The position numbers were made by a program, and so were the translations under genes. The notes under the pieces were generated by a model. That model made no database searches. It saw only the letters and a list, made by a program, of their open reading frames with translations, and was not told where the DNA came from. From contig NZ_JABTEL010000004.1 of assembly GCF_013285155.1 (NCBI RefSeq), positions 365,099-429,098 on the forward strand: DNA of 64,000 nucleotides. The letters run 5' to 3'. This document shows positions 8,191 through 16,322 of this stretch, in pieces. Positions within the stretch are counted from its first letter, which is position 1. Each line of letters starts with the position of its first letter. The DNA comes from Winogradskyella undariae (GTDB lineage: Bacteria; Bacteroidota; Bacteroidia; Flavobacteriales; Flavobacteriaceae).

Positions 8191-8796
8191 TTAATTTTCT
8201 GTTTCTCGTTTAGCAGCTTGCTCGGCACGTTCTAATTCTTGCTGTGCTTTTTCTAGTTCTCTTTTGGCTTTTTCAAGATTTTGCTTAGCTTCTTCTGTGT
8301 TTTTAGCTTCTTCTTTATCAGTATCTGTGCCAGAAATATAATTTTTCAAGTCTTTTCCGAGTTCAATTATTTTATTTTGAAACGAATGTGAAACTTTATT
8401 TTTATTTACGAAAATTTTAATATTTCCTTTATTTAATTTGCATTCGAAAGTCTTATTATTATCTTTTTCGATAGTCCATAGGTATGTTTTACCGCTAATA
8501 TGTAGATTATCTCTTCCTAATTGTTTTAATACTAAAGCTTTTATTCCTTCATTTTTTGAATTGTCATATCGTGCTCTAAATTTATAGGCGTCGTCAGAAT
8601 TTGAAACAGAAATAGAGCTACTATGTTGTACATCATTATTTTCTTCTATAGAAATAGACTGTGAGATATTAGATGATGAAACACTCATTGTTGTTGGAGG
8701 TGTTGGTGGATTGGGTGCTGTTTGCGATTGGCCTTGTATAGCCGAAAATAAAGTAGCAACGACAAGGAATCCGATTTTTTTGTTTAAGATTTTCAT
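8191..8796 (-). CDS. Secreted protein with C-terminal coiled coil
   Basis: About 201 residues if it starts at the ATG at 8796 (MKILNKK), which places a normal signal peptide (FLVVATLFSAIQGQSQ) at the N-terminus; the frame is open to an ATG at 8826. The mature protein has a Ser-rich stretch, a compact central region (about 80-160) and a long Glu/Lys/Ala coiled coil (last 40 residues, EEAKQNLEKAKRELEKAQQELERAEQ). I do not recognise a characterised family. It is downstream of the OmpR-type regulator and its kinase but has its own promoter, and the same 11-bp tandem repeat precedes both promoters. It is therefore probably a regulon member, perhaps an envelope-stress factor. Confidence 0.75.
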   Translation of the reverse strand: MKILNKKIGFLVVATLFSAIQGQSQTAPNPPTPPTTMSVSSSNISQSISIEENNDVQHSSSISVSNSDDAYKFRARYDNSKNEGIKALVLKQLGRDNLHISGKTYLWTIEKDNNKTFECKLNKGNIKIFVNKNKVSHSFQNKIIELGKDLKNYISGTDTDKEEAKNTEEAKQNLEKAKRELEKAQQELERAEQAAKRETEN

Positions 8797-8850
8797 GATT
8801 TTTTGATTTGATTTTGAAACATTCATAACTGTTCGTTTTTATTGATGATT

Positions 8851-8912
8851 CAAAATTAGAAGAGAAATATCCTAAAAAAAAGAAAATGAGAAGCGTTAAC
8901 CTAGCGTTAACC
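8851..8912 (-). promoter_or_regulatory. Promoter of the coiled-coil protein gene with tandem operator
   Basis: The minus-strand -7 element TAATTTTG lies at 8851-8858. Upstream of it (8893-8912 on the plus strand) is a direct repeat of AGCGTTAACC with an exact 11-bp period. The kinase promoter at 11035-11096 carries the same arrangement at nearly the same distance. An 11-bp tandem spacing is the usual binding mode of OmpR-family regulators. Confidence 0.65.
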
Positions 8913-8929
8913 AACAGTTGAATTTTTTG

Positions 8930-9616
8930 TTAATTGACTTTAAATTCTAAACCAATATTGCGAGTGCTTTTAATTAAAATAGAAGAATCGTGTTTAAAAT
9001 ATTTTCGTAACCGACTAATAAAAACGTCCATGCTTCTCCCTGAGAAAAAATCGTCATTTTCCCAAACGGCTTTTAAAATAGCTTCGCGCTTTAGAAGTTG
9101 GTTTTTATGTTGAAAAAGAAAAAGAATTAGTTCAGCTTCTTTTTGAGTGAGTTGTTTTTTGAAGTCTTTACAGGTTAACTCTAGTCGCTGCGTGTCTAGA
9201 GAGTAATTACCAATAGTTACAACACTAGAGGTTTTAATTTGATTGGAATGATTTTGAGTTCGTTTTAAAATATTATTTAAACGTAATACCAATTCATCGG
9301 CTTCAAATGGTTTAATAATGTAGTCGTCTGCACCTAGTTTTAATCCTTTAATTTTATCATCTTTCAGTTTTCTTGCGGTTAAAAATATGAAAGGAGTTTC
9401 AGGATTAATGGCAATGATTTGTTTAGCTAATGAAAATCCATCAAGTTTTGGCATCATCACATCAAAAACACAGATATTAAAGGTTTCAGTTTTAAAAAGA
9501 TCTAAAGCCTCTTGTCCGTCTTTAGCCCAAGTGATGGTATAACCAGAAAGTTCTAAATATTGCTTTAAAATGTTCCCAAAATCTAAATCGTCTTCTGCTA
9601 AGAGGATGTGTTTCAT
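8930..9616 (-). CDS. OmpR-family two-component response regulator
   Basis: 228 residues. The receiver domain (about 1-120) has the acidic pair EDD at about 8-10, the phospho-acceptor Asp in FDVMMPKLDG at about 53, and the Lys of IIKPF at about 102. The C-terminal winged helix (about 130-228) includes LTQKEAELILFLFQHKNQLLKREAIL and the recognition part SGRSMDVFISRLRKYF. The 5-bp gap to the kinase gene shows an operon. It probably binds the 11-bp tandem repeats found before its own operon and before the coiled-coil gene. The signal is unknown. Confidence 0.93.
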   Translation of the reverse strand: MKHILLAEDDLDFGNILKQYLELSGYTITWAKDGQEALDLFKTETFNICVFDVMMPKLDGFSLAKQIIAINPETPFIFLTARKLKDDKIKGLKLGADDYIIKPFEADELVLRLNNILKRTQNHSNQIKTSSVVTIGNYSLDTQRLELTCKDFKKQLTQKEAELILFLFQHKNQLLKREAILKAVWENDDFFSGRSMDVFISRLRKYFKHDSSILIKSTRNIGLEFKVN

Positions 9617-9621
9617 AACTA

Positions 9622-11016
9622 TTAATTTATGGGAAGTGTTATAACAAAAGTTGTTTTTATATCTTTTTCGCTCTTCACTGTAATAGTGCCGTGGTGTGCT
9701 TTTACTATTTGGTTAGAATAATACAAGCCTAAACCTAAACCTTTTACATTATGAAGTGCCTTGTCTTCTACGCGGTAGAATTTATCAAAAAGATGTTTGT
9801 GGTTTTCTTCAGAAATGCCAATACCGTGATCTGTAATGCTAATTTTTAAATCGGAATCAATTTCTGCATTAAAAGTAATAACGCAGTTGTCGTTTGAGTA
9901 TTTTACGGCATTTTCAAGAATATTTAAGAGTGCTGTTGTGATATAAAATTTATCAATTTTAATAACTTTATTTTTTGCTAAAAACACACGATTCAATGTC
10001 ACATTTTTCGTGTATGGGATTAGTGAAAAATCATCTAAAACGGTATTTAAATAGGCTTCAATTTCTACGGGCTTTTTAATAAGTTTAATTTCTTTGTATC
10101 CCAAACTGTTACTAAGTACTTGATCAATTAGTTTTTGAAGTCTTTTATTTTGGCGTTCAATAGTATTTATAGTAGCATCAAAATGTTGGCTATCTTTTTT
10201 TACTAGAGGGTTTTTAAGCATTTCGCTAGCTAAGCTTAAGGTAGTTAAAGGTGTTTTTAATTCGTGAGTAATATTATTAACAAAATCCGTTTTTATATCT
10301 GCAATTTTCTTTTGTGTGATAAGATTTTTTATAGAATAGTAAAGTAGTCCAAAAACAAAACAAAATATAAGAAGCGATAGCATTAAAAGACCGATCATTT
10401 GTTTAAAAACTTCGGTTTTCCAGCCGTCTATATCCATTACATCTTCGGTATGAAACATAAGATATAATGAGGTATTTACAGCTTTTCCGTCAATTTCTCG
10501 TGTGTCTAAATGATCTGTTTCCCAGAGTGTATTGCTTATATATAATTCGTTTTTTACAGGGATACTATCTCCTAATATTATGGCTTTAGGCATTTTTTTA
10601 TAATCATAAATGGTATCATTACTTATGGAGTCCATCAGGATAATATGCTTAACGCTTTTATGATATTTTATGCCATACGGTATATTGTTTTTAAGTAATT
10701 CTTTTTGATAACCTTGTTTAAACAGTTCGTTTATAGAGTCAATAACGCGTTGTAGGTTATTGATAACATCTGTTTTTGTAGCTGTTTTAACTTTGTAATC
10801 AGTAAGGGTTGTTAACAAATCTTCTTGCCAGATGTTTGAGAGAGAATCTAGTGTAGGTGAGAAATCGTCAATACGAGAAATAGAACGTCTAGTATCGTTT
10901 ATAAAAGCTTCTTTTTTTAATTTGTAAGTGTTATTAATTAAATAGCCTTGAATAAGAGACAAGGCTAATAATCCTAAAATAGATGCGCTTATTAAAATAT
11001 TTATCTTTTTGTTCAC
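9622..11016 (-). CDS. Sensor histidine kinase
   Basis: 464 residues starting at a GTG (complement of 11014-11016); no in-frame ATG lies just upstream. One membrane segment is at about 7-27, a periplasmic sensor region spans about 28-200, and a second membrane segment lies at about 205-228. The H-box is NITHELKTPLTTLSLASEM (His at about 250). The catalytic domain has the N-box (LLNILENAVKYS), G1 (DHGIGISEE) and G2 (GLGLGLYY) motifs. There is no obvious HAMP domain. It pairs with the OmpR-type regulator 5 bp downstream. Confidence 0.93.
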   Translation of the reverse strand: MNKKINILISASILGLLALSLIQGYLINNTYKLKKEAFINDTRRSISRIDDFSPTLDSLSNIWQEDLLTTLTDYKVKTATKTDVINNLQRVIDSINELFKQGYQKELLKNNIPYGIKYHKSVKHIILMDSISNDTIYDYKKMPKAIILGDSIPVKNELYISNTLWETDHLDTREIDGKAVNTSLYLMFHTEDVMDIDGWKTEVFKQMIGLLMLSLLIFCFVFGLLYYSIKNLITQKKIADIKTDFVNNITHELKTPLTTLSLASEMLKNPLVKKDSQHFDATINTIERQNKRLQKLIDQVLSNSLGYKEIKLIKKPVEIEAYLNTVLDDFSLIPYTKNVTLNRVFLAKNKVIKIDKFYITTALLNILENAVKYSNDNCVITFNAEIDSDLKISITDHGIGISEENHKHLFDKFYRVEDKALHNVKGLGLGLYYSNQIVKAHHGTITVKSEKDIKTTFVITLPIN

Positions 11017-11034
11017 AAGATTATGATGTATTCA

Positions 11035-11096
11035 CAAATGTAAGCTGTAGATTTTAATAAGCGCAAAAACAGAACCCGTTAACCTTGCATTAACTT
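11035..11096 (-). promoter_or_regulatory. Promoter of the two-component operon with tandem operator
   Basis: The minus-strand -7 element TACATTTG lies at 11035-11042. At 11077-11096 (plus strand) are CGTTAACCT and CATTAACTT, again 11 bp apart, beginning 35 bp from the -7 element, against 36 bp at the coiled-coil gene. This suggests autoregulation by the response regulator from an activating position. Confidence 0.6.
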
Positions 11097-11147
11097 AAAT
11101 TATAAATATCGTGGTTAGCAGTTCTTAGTTTAATTGTAGGCTATTGT

Positions 11148-12140
11148 TTAACCATTAATAAGCTTTACAACATCCTTTGCAAAATAACTTGCAATAATAT
11201 CACCACCAGCGCGCTTAATTGCAGTCACTTGTTCCATCATCACAGCATCATGATCTAACCATCCTTTTTCAGCTGCAGCTTTTAACATGGCATATTCACC
11301 AGAAACTTGATAAACAGCAACAGGCACATTCACTGCATTTTTAATTTCACGGACAATATCTAGATAGCATAATCCTGGTTTTACCATTACAATATCTGCA
11401 CCTTCTTCAATATCTATAAGGGTTTCACGAACGGCTTCTAATCTATTGCCGTAATCCATTTGATATGTTTTTTTGTCTTTTGGCACATCTACCAAATCAA
11501 CTGGGGCAGAATCGAGAGCATCTCGAAAAGGACCATAAAACGCCGAAGCATATTTTGCGGTATAAGCCATAATCCCAGTGTTTTTAAAACCTTCCTGCTC
11601 TAGTAACTGACGAATTCTTAAAGTTCTTCCGTCATTCATATCGCTAGGTGCAATAAAATCAGAACCTGCTACGGCATGGCTTAATGCCATTTCTGCTAAG
11701 ACTTTAGAAGATTCATCATTTAATATAATACCTTTTTCTACAATACCATCGTGGCCGTAAACAGAATAAGGATCTAAAGCTACATCTGTCATTACTAACA
11801 TGCCTGGACATGCATCTTTTACTGCTTTTATAGTGCGTTGCATTAATCCGTTAGGATTTATAGCTTCTGTACCTTTGTTATCTTTTAATTTGTCGTCTAC
11901 TTTAACAAATAGTAAAACAGATTTTAAACCTAAAGACCATAGTTCTTTTACTTCATTTTGAAGTGTGTCTAAACTAAACCTAAAGTAATTTGGCATTGAA
12001 GGAATTTCATCCTTAACACCTTTTCCTTCCACCACAAAAAGTGGTACTAAAAAATCGTTTGGTGTGATGTAAGTTTCTCTAACTAAACTTCTAATAGCTT
12101 CGCTAGTTCTCAGTCTTCTATTTCTTTGTATTGGAAACAT
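11148..12140 (-). CDS. hemB: Delta-aminolevulinic acid dehydratase (porphobilinogen synthase)
   Basis: A 330-residue cytosolic enzyme condensing two 5-aminolevulinate molecules to porphobilinogen. The Schiff-base lysines are K196 (AYTAKYAS) and K254 (VMVKPGLCYLDI). The metal-site segment reads DVALDPYSVYGHDG, in which the three zinc-ligand cysteines of the mammalian/yeast type (DVCLCxYxxHGHCG) are replaced by A/D/D. This indicates the Mg-dependent, zinc-free class. It is separated from the rest of the heme genes by the helicase gene on the opposite strand. Confidence 0.97.
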   Translation of the reverse strand: MFPIQRNRRLRTSEAIRSLVRETYITPNDFLVPLFVVEGKGVKDEIPSMPNYFRFSLDTLQNEVKELWSLGLKSVLLFVKVDDKLKDNKGTEAINPNGLMQRTIKAVKDACPGMLVMTDVALDPYSVYGHDGIVEKGIILNDESSKVLAEMALSHAVAGSDFIAPSDMNDGRTLRIRQLLEQEGFKNTGIMAYTAKYASAFYGPFRDALDSAPVDLVDVPKDKKTYQMDYGNRLEAVRETLIDIEEGADIVMVKPGLCYLDIVREIKNAVNVPVAVYQVSGEYAMLKAAAEKGWLDHDAVMMEQVTAIKRAGGDIIASYFAKDVVKLING

Positions 12141-12157
12141 GATTATGTTTTTTATAG

Positions 12158-12190
12158 ACCAGTTTGGTTTTAAAAACCAGACAGGTTTTT
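12158..12190. repeat. Palindromic REP-like element
   Basis: An imperfect palindrome centred on GGTTTTAAAAACC with ACCAG and CAGGTTT flanks, in the 75-bp gap between the divergent hemB and helicase genes. It is related to the element at 1214-1245. Confidence 0.4.
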
Positions 12191-12215
12191 AGTTTAAGTT
12201 TTATGATTACTTTTA

Positions 12216-14888
12216 ATGCCTACAAAGTTACTCATTATAACCCATTTTATATTGCTAGAAAGCTTAAGACTTTTACAATTTATTTATCCTTGGCGAAGCT
12301 ATCAGGCAGAACTTTTAAAAGATTTTAATGGTCATATAGCAGATCACCATTTTCATGTTATTGCACCTCCCGGTTCTGGAAAAACCATCTTAGGATTAGA
12401 GATAATTAGGAGGCTTGGAAAGAAAACTTTAGTCTTAGCGCCAACATTGACTATTAGGAACCAATGGGAAAACAGATTGCAGTCTTTTTTTACGAAAACT
12501 GCTAATTTTGAAGCTTTTTCTTTCGATTTAAAAGCGCCTAGCGACATTACTTTCTCTACCTACCAGTCCCTTCATGCCTTTTATAAGACATTTGAGGATA
12601 AAGAAGACTATTATAAATTTTTTAAAAAACATCAGATTGAAACCATTGTTTTAGACGAAGCACACCATTTAAAAAATGCGTGGTGGACTTGTTTAATGGA
12701 TTTAAAAAAGAATTCTGATTTCTATATTGTGGCACTTACGGCTACGCCTCCATATGATAGTAGTAGGGCAGAGGTTTCTAAATATTTTACTCTTTGTGGT
12801 GAAGTTGATGATGAAATTGCGGTTCCAGATTTGGTTCGTGAACGCGATTTAAGTCCGCATCAAGATTTTGTGTATTTTTCAAAACCTGAAGATTTAGAGA
12901 TCAATTTTATTGTAGATTACCGAAGAGATATTGCTAATTTTAAAGATGAATTATTAAAGGATGAAGATTTTATTTCCTTTTTAACACATCACCGTTTTTA
13001 TAAAAACCCAAATTGGCACCTAGAAGAACTCTATACTAACACCGAATATTTTTCTTCAATTCTTATTTTTTTATACGCTTGCGGTTTTGGTATTGACCAT
13101 CAAAAATTAGAAGTTTTAGGGTTTGGTAAACAAGAAATAATTCAGTTTCCTGAACTCGATTTGCATTGGCTTGGTATTTTGTTTAAATATTTGTTAGTTT
13201 CTGATAGAGAGCAACTTATTGAGCAGGAAGAATACCTTTTAAAATTAGAAAAAAAATTACGACGACTTCATGTTTTTGAAAAAAAATCGATAGATTTTAT
13301 AGGTGAACAATTATTGTATAAATCCCTTTCTAACAGTCCTAGTAAACTTAAAAGTATTGTGAGTATTGTTAACGCAGAACGGGTAAGTTTAAAAGCCGAT
13401 TTACGATGTGTTATTCTTACAGATTACATTCGGAAAGAGTTTTTAAATGTTAAAGATGAAGGTATAAAGGATATTAACAAAATTGGAGTGCTTCCTATTT
13501 TTCAATATGTAAGGCATTATTGTCAAAAGCCAGAGGAATTAGCAGTACTTTCTGGAAGCATTGTTATTATACATCAGTCTATTTTAGAGGTGTTTGAAAC
13601 GATTGAAGCTTTAGATAGTTTTAGCTTTTTGCCATTACAAACAGACGCTTCGTTTTTATTGGTTAGTGCTAAAGGGAAGTCAAATACTTCTATAGTAAGC
13701 ATCATTACGCAACTTTTTGAAGCCGGATATATTAAAGTCCTCATTGGTACAAAATCTTTATTAGGAGAGGGTTGGGATGCACCTTCTATAAATAGCTTAA
13801 TTCTGGCTTCTTTTATAGGTTCGTTTGTGTCCTCTAATCAAATGCGTGGTCGAGCGATTCGGAAAGATGCAAATCAACCTAATAAAACCGGAAATATTTG
13901 GCATTTGGCTTGTGTAGATCCTACAGTTTTAGATGGCGGAAAAGAAGTAGATACACTAAAACGTCGTTTTGAAGCTTTTGTAGGGGTTACTAATAGTACC
14001 ATTCCGTTTATTTCAAATGGTTTTGAACGTTTAGATATTCCTGATGAAATTCCCGTAGATGCTATTGAAACTTTAAATATAGCCACTTTAAACCACGCTA
14101 AGAAACGTGTTTTAGTTACCGAAAAATGGAATAATGCTATTGGTAAAGGAACAAAGTTAACCAAAGAGATTAAGGTTTTACATTCTGGAAACCGCCCTTT
14201 TAAGGCACAAAAGCAAATTTATTATTTTGATGTGCTTCGGTTTTTTGTAGTCGAATTATTTTTTACGGTGCTTCTTTTTTATGTTGAATTTGTTGTGGAA
14301 AGTTTCCATCTCATTCTGCAACGTGGTTTTTACTACTTTATTTATACATTTTTAGCAGCCTTTGTTTTTGGGTTTGGTTACAAGTTTTATAAAGCTTTAA
14401 AACTGTATATACGGCATGGTTATCTTTATAAAAAGATAGGTAAAATAGGATTAGCAATTCTAGATACATTGCAAGAGCTTGGTTACCTTACGTCTAATAG
14501 AGACGCTATTAGTGTAAATTCTTATCTATTAGGAAAAGGAGATGTAGTCTGCAATTTGGTTGGTGCTAATGCTCTTGAAAATTCCTTGTTTGCTAAAGCA
14601 TTAAGTCAACTTCTAGAACCAATTGAATCTCCTAGATATTTAATTATTAAAACTAACGTATTACGAAAGCGTTTTGACGTAGAGAATTTCTATCCTGTTC
14701 CTGAATTATTTGGGGACAAAAAGGAAAATGCTTTGGTGTTTCAAAAGCATTGGAATACTTATTTAGGAAAAACAAAACTCTTATTTACAAGAAGTGTAGA
14801 GGGGAGAAAGTTATTGTTAAAAGCAAGATTATATCATGTGTATAATGCTTTTAAGGAAGTTACAAAAGAGGTTGTGGTTTGGAAATAG
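12216..14888 (+). CDS. DEAD/DEAH-box superfamily 2 helicase with predicted membrane hairpin
   Basis: 890 residues. The helicase core has Walker A APPGSGKT (50-57), DEAH in motif II (about 147-150), motif III-like ALTATPPY (about 172), a GEGWDAP motif V (about 518) and the motif VI QMRGRAIRKD (about 541). A long insertion (about 210-440) separates the two RecA-like domains. After the core come two strongly hydrophobic segments at about 672-692 and 703-725, unusual for a helicase, and then a soluble 160-residue tail. The family (helicase beginning with a YPWRSYQ motif) occurs in other phyla, but its role is not known to me. The ATG at 12216 is used; a TTG 36 bp further on is an alternative. Confidence 0.85.
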   Translation: MPTKLLIITHFILLESLRLLQFIYPWRSYQAELLKDFNGHIADHHFHVIAPPGSGKTILGLEIIRRLGKKTLVLAPTLTIRNQWENRLQSFFTKTANFEAFSFDLKAPSDITFSTYQSLHAFYKTFEDKEDYYKFFKKHQIETIVLDEAHHLKNAWWTCLMDLKKNSDFYIVALTATPPYDSSRAEVSKYFTLCGEVDDEIAVPDLVRERDLSPHQDFVYFSKPEDLEINFIVDYRRDIANFKDELLKDEDFISFLTHHRFYKNPNWHLEELYTNTEYFSSILIFLYACGFGIDHQKLEVLGFGKQEIIQFPELDLHWLGILFKYLLVSDREQLIEQEEYLLKLEKKLRRLHVFEKKSIDFIGEQLLYKSLSNSPSKLKSIVSIVNAERVSLKADLRCVILTDYIRKEFLNVKDEGIKDINKIGVLPIFQYVRHYCQKPEELAVLSGSIVIIHQSILEVFETIEALDSFSFLPLQTDASFLLVSAKGKSNTSIVSIITQLFEAGYIKVLIGTKSLLGEGWDAPSINSLILASFIGSFVSSNQMRGRAIRKDANQPNKTGNIWHLACVDPTVLDGGKEVDTLKRRFEAFVGVTNSTIPFISNGFERLDIPDEIPVDAIETLNIATLNHAKKRVLVTEKWNNAIGKGTKLTKEIKVLHSGNRPFKAQKQIYYFDVLRFFVVELFFTVLLFYVEFVVESFHLILQRGFYYFIYTFLAAFVFGFGYKFYKALKLYIRHGYLYKKIGKIGLAILDTLQELGYLTSNRDAISVNSYLLGKGDVVCNLVGANALENSLFAKALSQLLEPIESPRYLIIKTNVLRKRFDVENFYPVPELFGDKKENALVFQKHWNTYLGKTKLLFTRSVEGRKLLLKARLYHVYNAFKEVTKEVVVWK

Positions 14889-14957
14889 TTTATTAAGGTG
14901 TAGACTCGAATAATAGATCTGTTAGTTTTTTTTGAAACCTGCAAAGTATTAATTTGT

Positions 14958-15344
14958 TTACTGACTTAAACCTAAATAAAACCACTGCCCATGCTCTTTT
15001 ACAAAAGCTGATTTTTCATGGATGATATCTACTTTTCCATTTTCAAAGAAATAAGCATTAAAAGTTACAGTACCTTTTGTATCCCTTTCCGACCCTTTGA
15101 TAGTTTCTAAGACTTCCAATCTTATCCATTGCACCGATTTTGCCCATTTTACAATGGTTTTTTTCTCTTTTATTGGTCGTGTAGATTTATGGTGTGTTGC
15201 CATTAAATAATCGCCATCAGCTAAAACAAATGCGCTATATCGAGAACGCATAAGTTGTTCGGCGGTGTCTGTTTTTCCATTGTTTAAATGAAAAATTTCA
15301 CAGCATTCTTGGTAGATTTTTTTGTTTCCGCAATGGCAATTCAT
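14958..15344 (-). CDS. YchJ-family protein with SEC-C motif
   Basis: 128 residues. The N-terminus has a zinc-binding SEC-C type motif (CHCGNKKIYQECCEIFH) and the body matches the YchJ/UPF0225 NTF2-like domain (EQLMRSRYSAFVLADGDYLMATHHKSTRP). The function is unknown for the family. It lies 17 bp after hemF on the same strand, so it is probably at the tail of that transcript, and it converges with the helicase gene. Confidence 0.9.
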   Translation of the reverse strand: MNCHCGNKKIYQECCEIFHLNNGKTDTAEQLMRSRYSAFVLADGDYLMATHHKSTRPIKEKKTIVKWAKSVQWIRLEVLETIKGSERDTKGTVTFNAYFFENGKVDIIHEKSAFVKEHGQWFYLGLSQ

Positions 15345-15361
15345 AATTAAGTATATTTAAT

Positions 15362-16264
15362 TCAAACCCAATCTATAGGGTTTTGTAGCACCTTAATTAA
15401 TTTTTCTTCTTCACTTCCAGATTCTGGATTATGATCATAAACCCATTGCACATGTGGTGGTAAACTCATCAGAATACTTTCTATTCGTCCATTGGTTTTT
15501 AATCCAAAGAGTGTGCCTTTATCATGAACTAAATTGAATTCCACATAACGACCACGGCGTATTTCTTGCCAATTTCGCTGAGGTTTGGTATATTCTATAT
15601 TTTTTCGTTTTTCAACAATGGGTACATAAGCTTCTAAGAAACTATCGCCTACTTCGGTTACAAAATTGTACCAGTTCTGCATGTCCATTTCTTCGGTAGC
15701 TTTGCAATAATCAAAGAATAATCCACCAATACCACGGCCTTCATTTCGGTGTGCATTATGGAAATATTCATCGCAACGTGCCTTATATTTTGGGTAAAAT
15801 TCAGAGTTGTGTTTGTCGCAAGCTGTTTTGCATGTCTGGTGGAAGTGTTTTGCATCTTCTTCAAACAAATAATAAGGTGTTAAATCTTGTCCGCCACCAA
15901 ACCATTGATCTACGATGTTACCTTCCTTATCATACATTTCAAAATAACGCCAATTCGCATGTACTGTTGGCACAATTGGATTTGTTGGATGCAAGACCAA
16001 ACTTAATCCGCAGGCAAAAAAATCAGCATCTTCCACGCCAAAATACTTCTGCATACTGTCTGGTAATTTACCATGAACACCAGAAATATTAACACCTCCT
16101 TTTTCAAAAACAGCACCATTTTCTATAACACGTGTTCTTCCACCGCCACCTTCTGGACGTTCCCAAATATCTTCTTGAAATTTAACTTTACCATCGACTT
16201 CTTCTAATTTAGAGGTGATGGTATCTTGTAATTGGTGGATGTATTTGAAGAATTTATCTTTCAT
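15362..16264 (-). CDS. hemF: Oxygen-dependent coproporphyrinogen III oxidase
   Basis: 300 residues, the normal length. It oxidatively decarboxylates coproporphyrinogen III to protoporphyrinogen IX using O2. Conserved segments include the VHANWRYFE region, the WWFGGGQDLTPYYLFEEDAKHFH-like stretch (here DQWFGGGQDLTPYYLFEEDA), RGIGGLFFDYC and RRGRYVEFNLVHDKGTLFGL. Its presence implies aerobic heme synthesis, with HemJ (34772) probably catalysing the next step. Confidence 0.97.
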   Translation of the reverse strand: MKDKFFKYIHQLQDTITSKLEEVDGKVKFQEDIWERPEGGGGRTRVIENGAVFEKGGVNISGVHGKLPDSMQKYFGVEDADFFACGLSLVLHPTNPIVPTVHANWRYFEMYDKEGNIVDQWFGGGQDLTPYYLFEEDAKHFHQTCKTACDKHNSEFYPKYKARCDEYFHNAHRNEGRGIGGLFFDYCKATEEMDMQNWYNFVTEVGDSFLEAYVPIVEKRKNIEYTKPQRNWQEIRRGRYVEFNLVHDKGTLFGLKTNGRIESILMSLPPHVQWVYDHNPESGSEEEKLIKVLQNPIDWV

Positions 16265-16322
16265 TGAATTTGTTAAGTTTTTAGAATTGAAAGTTTTTAA
16301 AACATAATAGGTCTTAAATGGA

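Noticed and set aside
8022..8228. A 68-codon minus-strand frame between the Lrp gene and the coiled-coil gene
   Set aside because: It overlaps the coiled-coil gene and the hairpin, has no promoter or homology cue, and has a composition like random AT-rich sequence.
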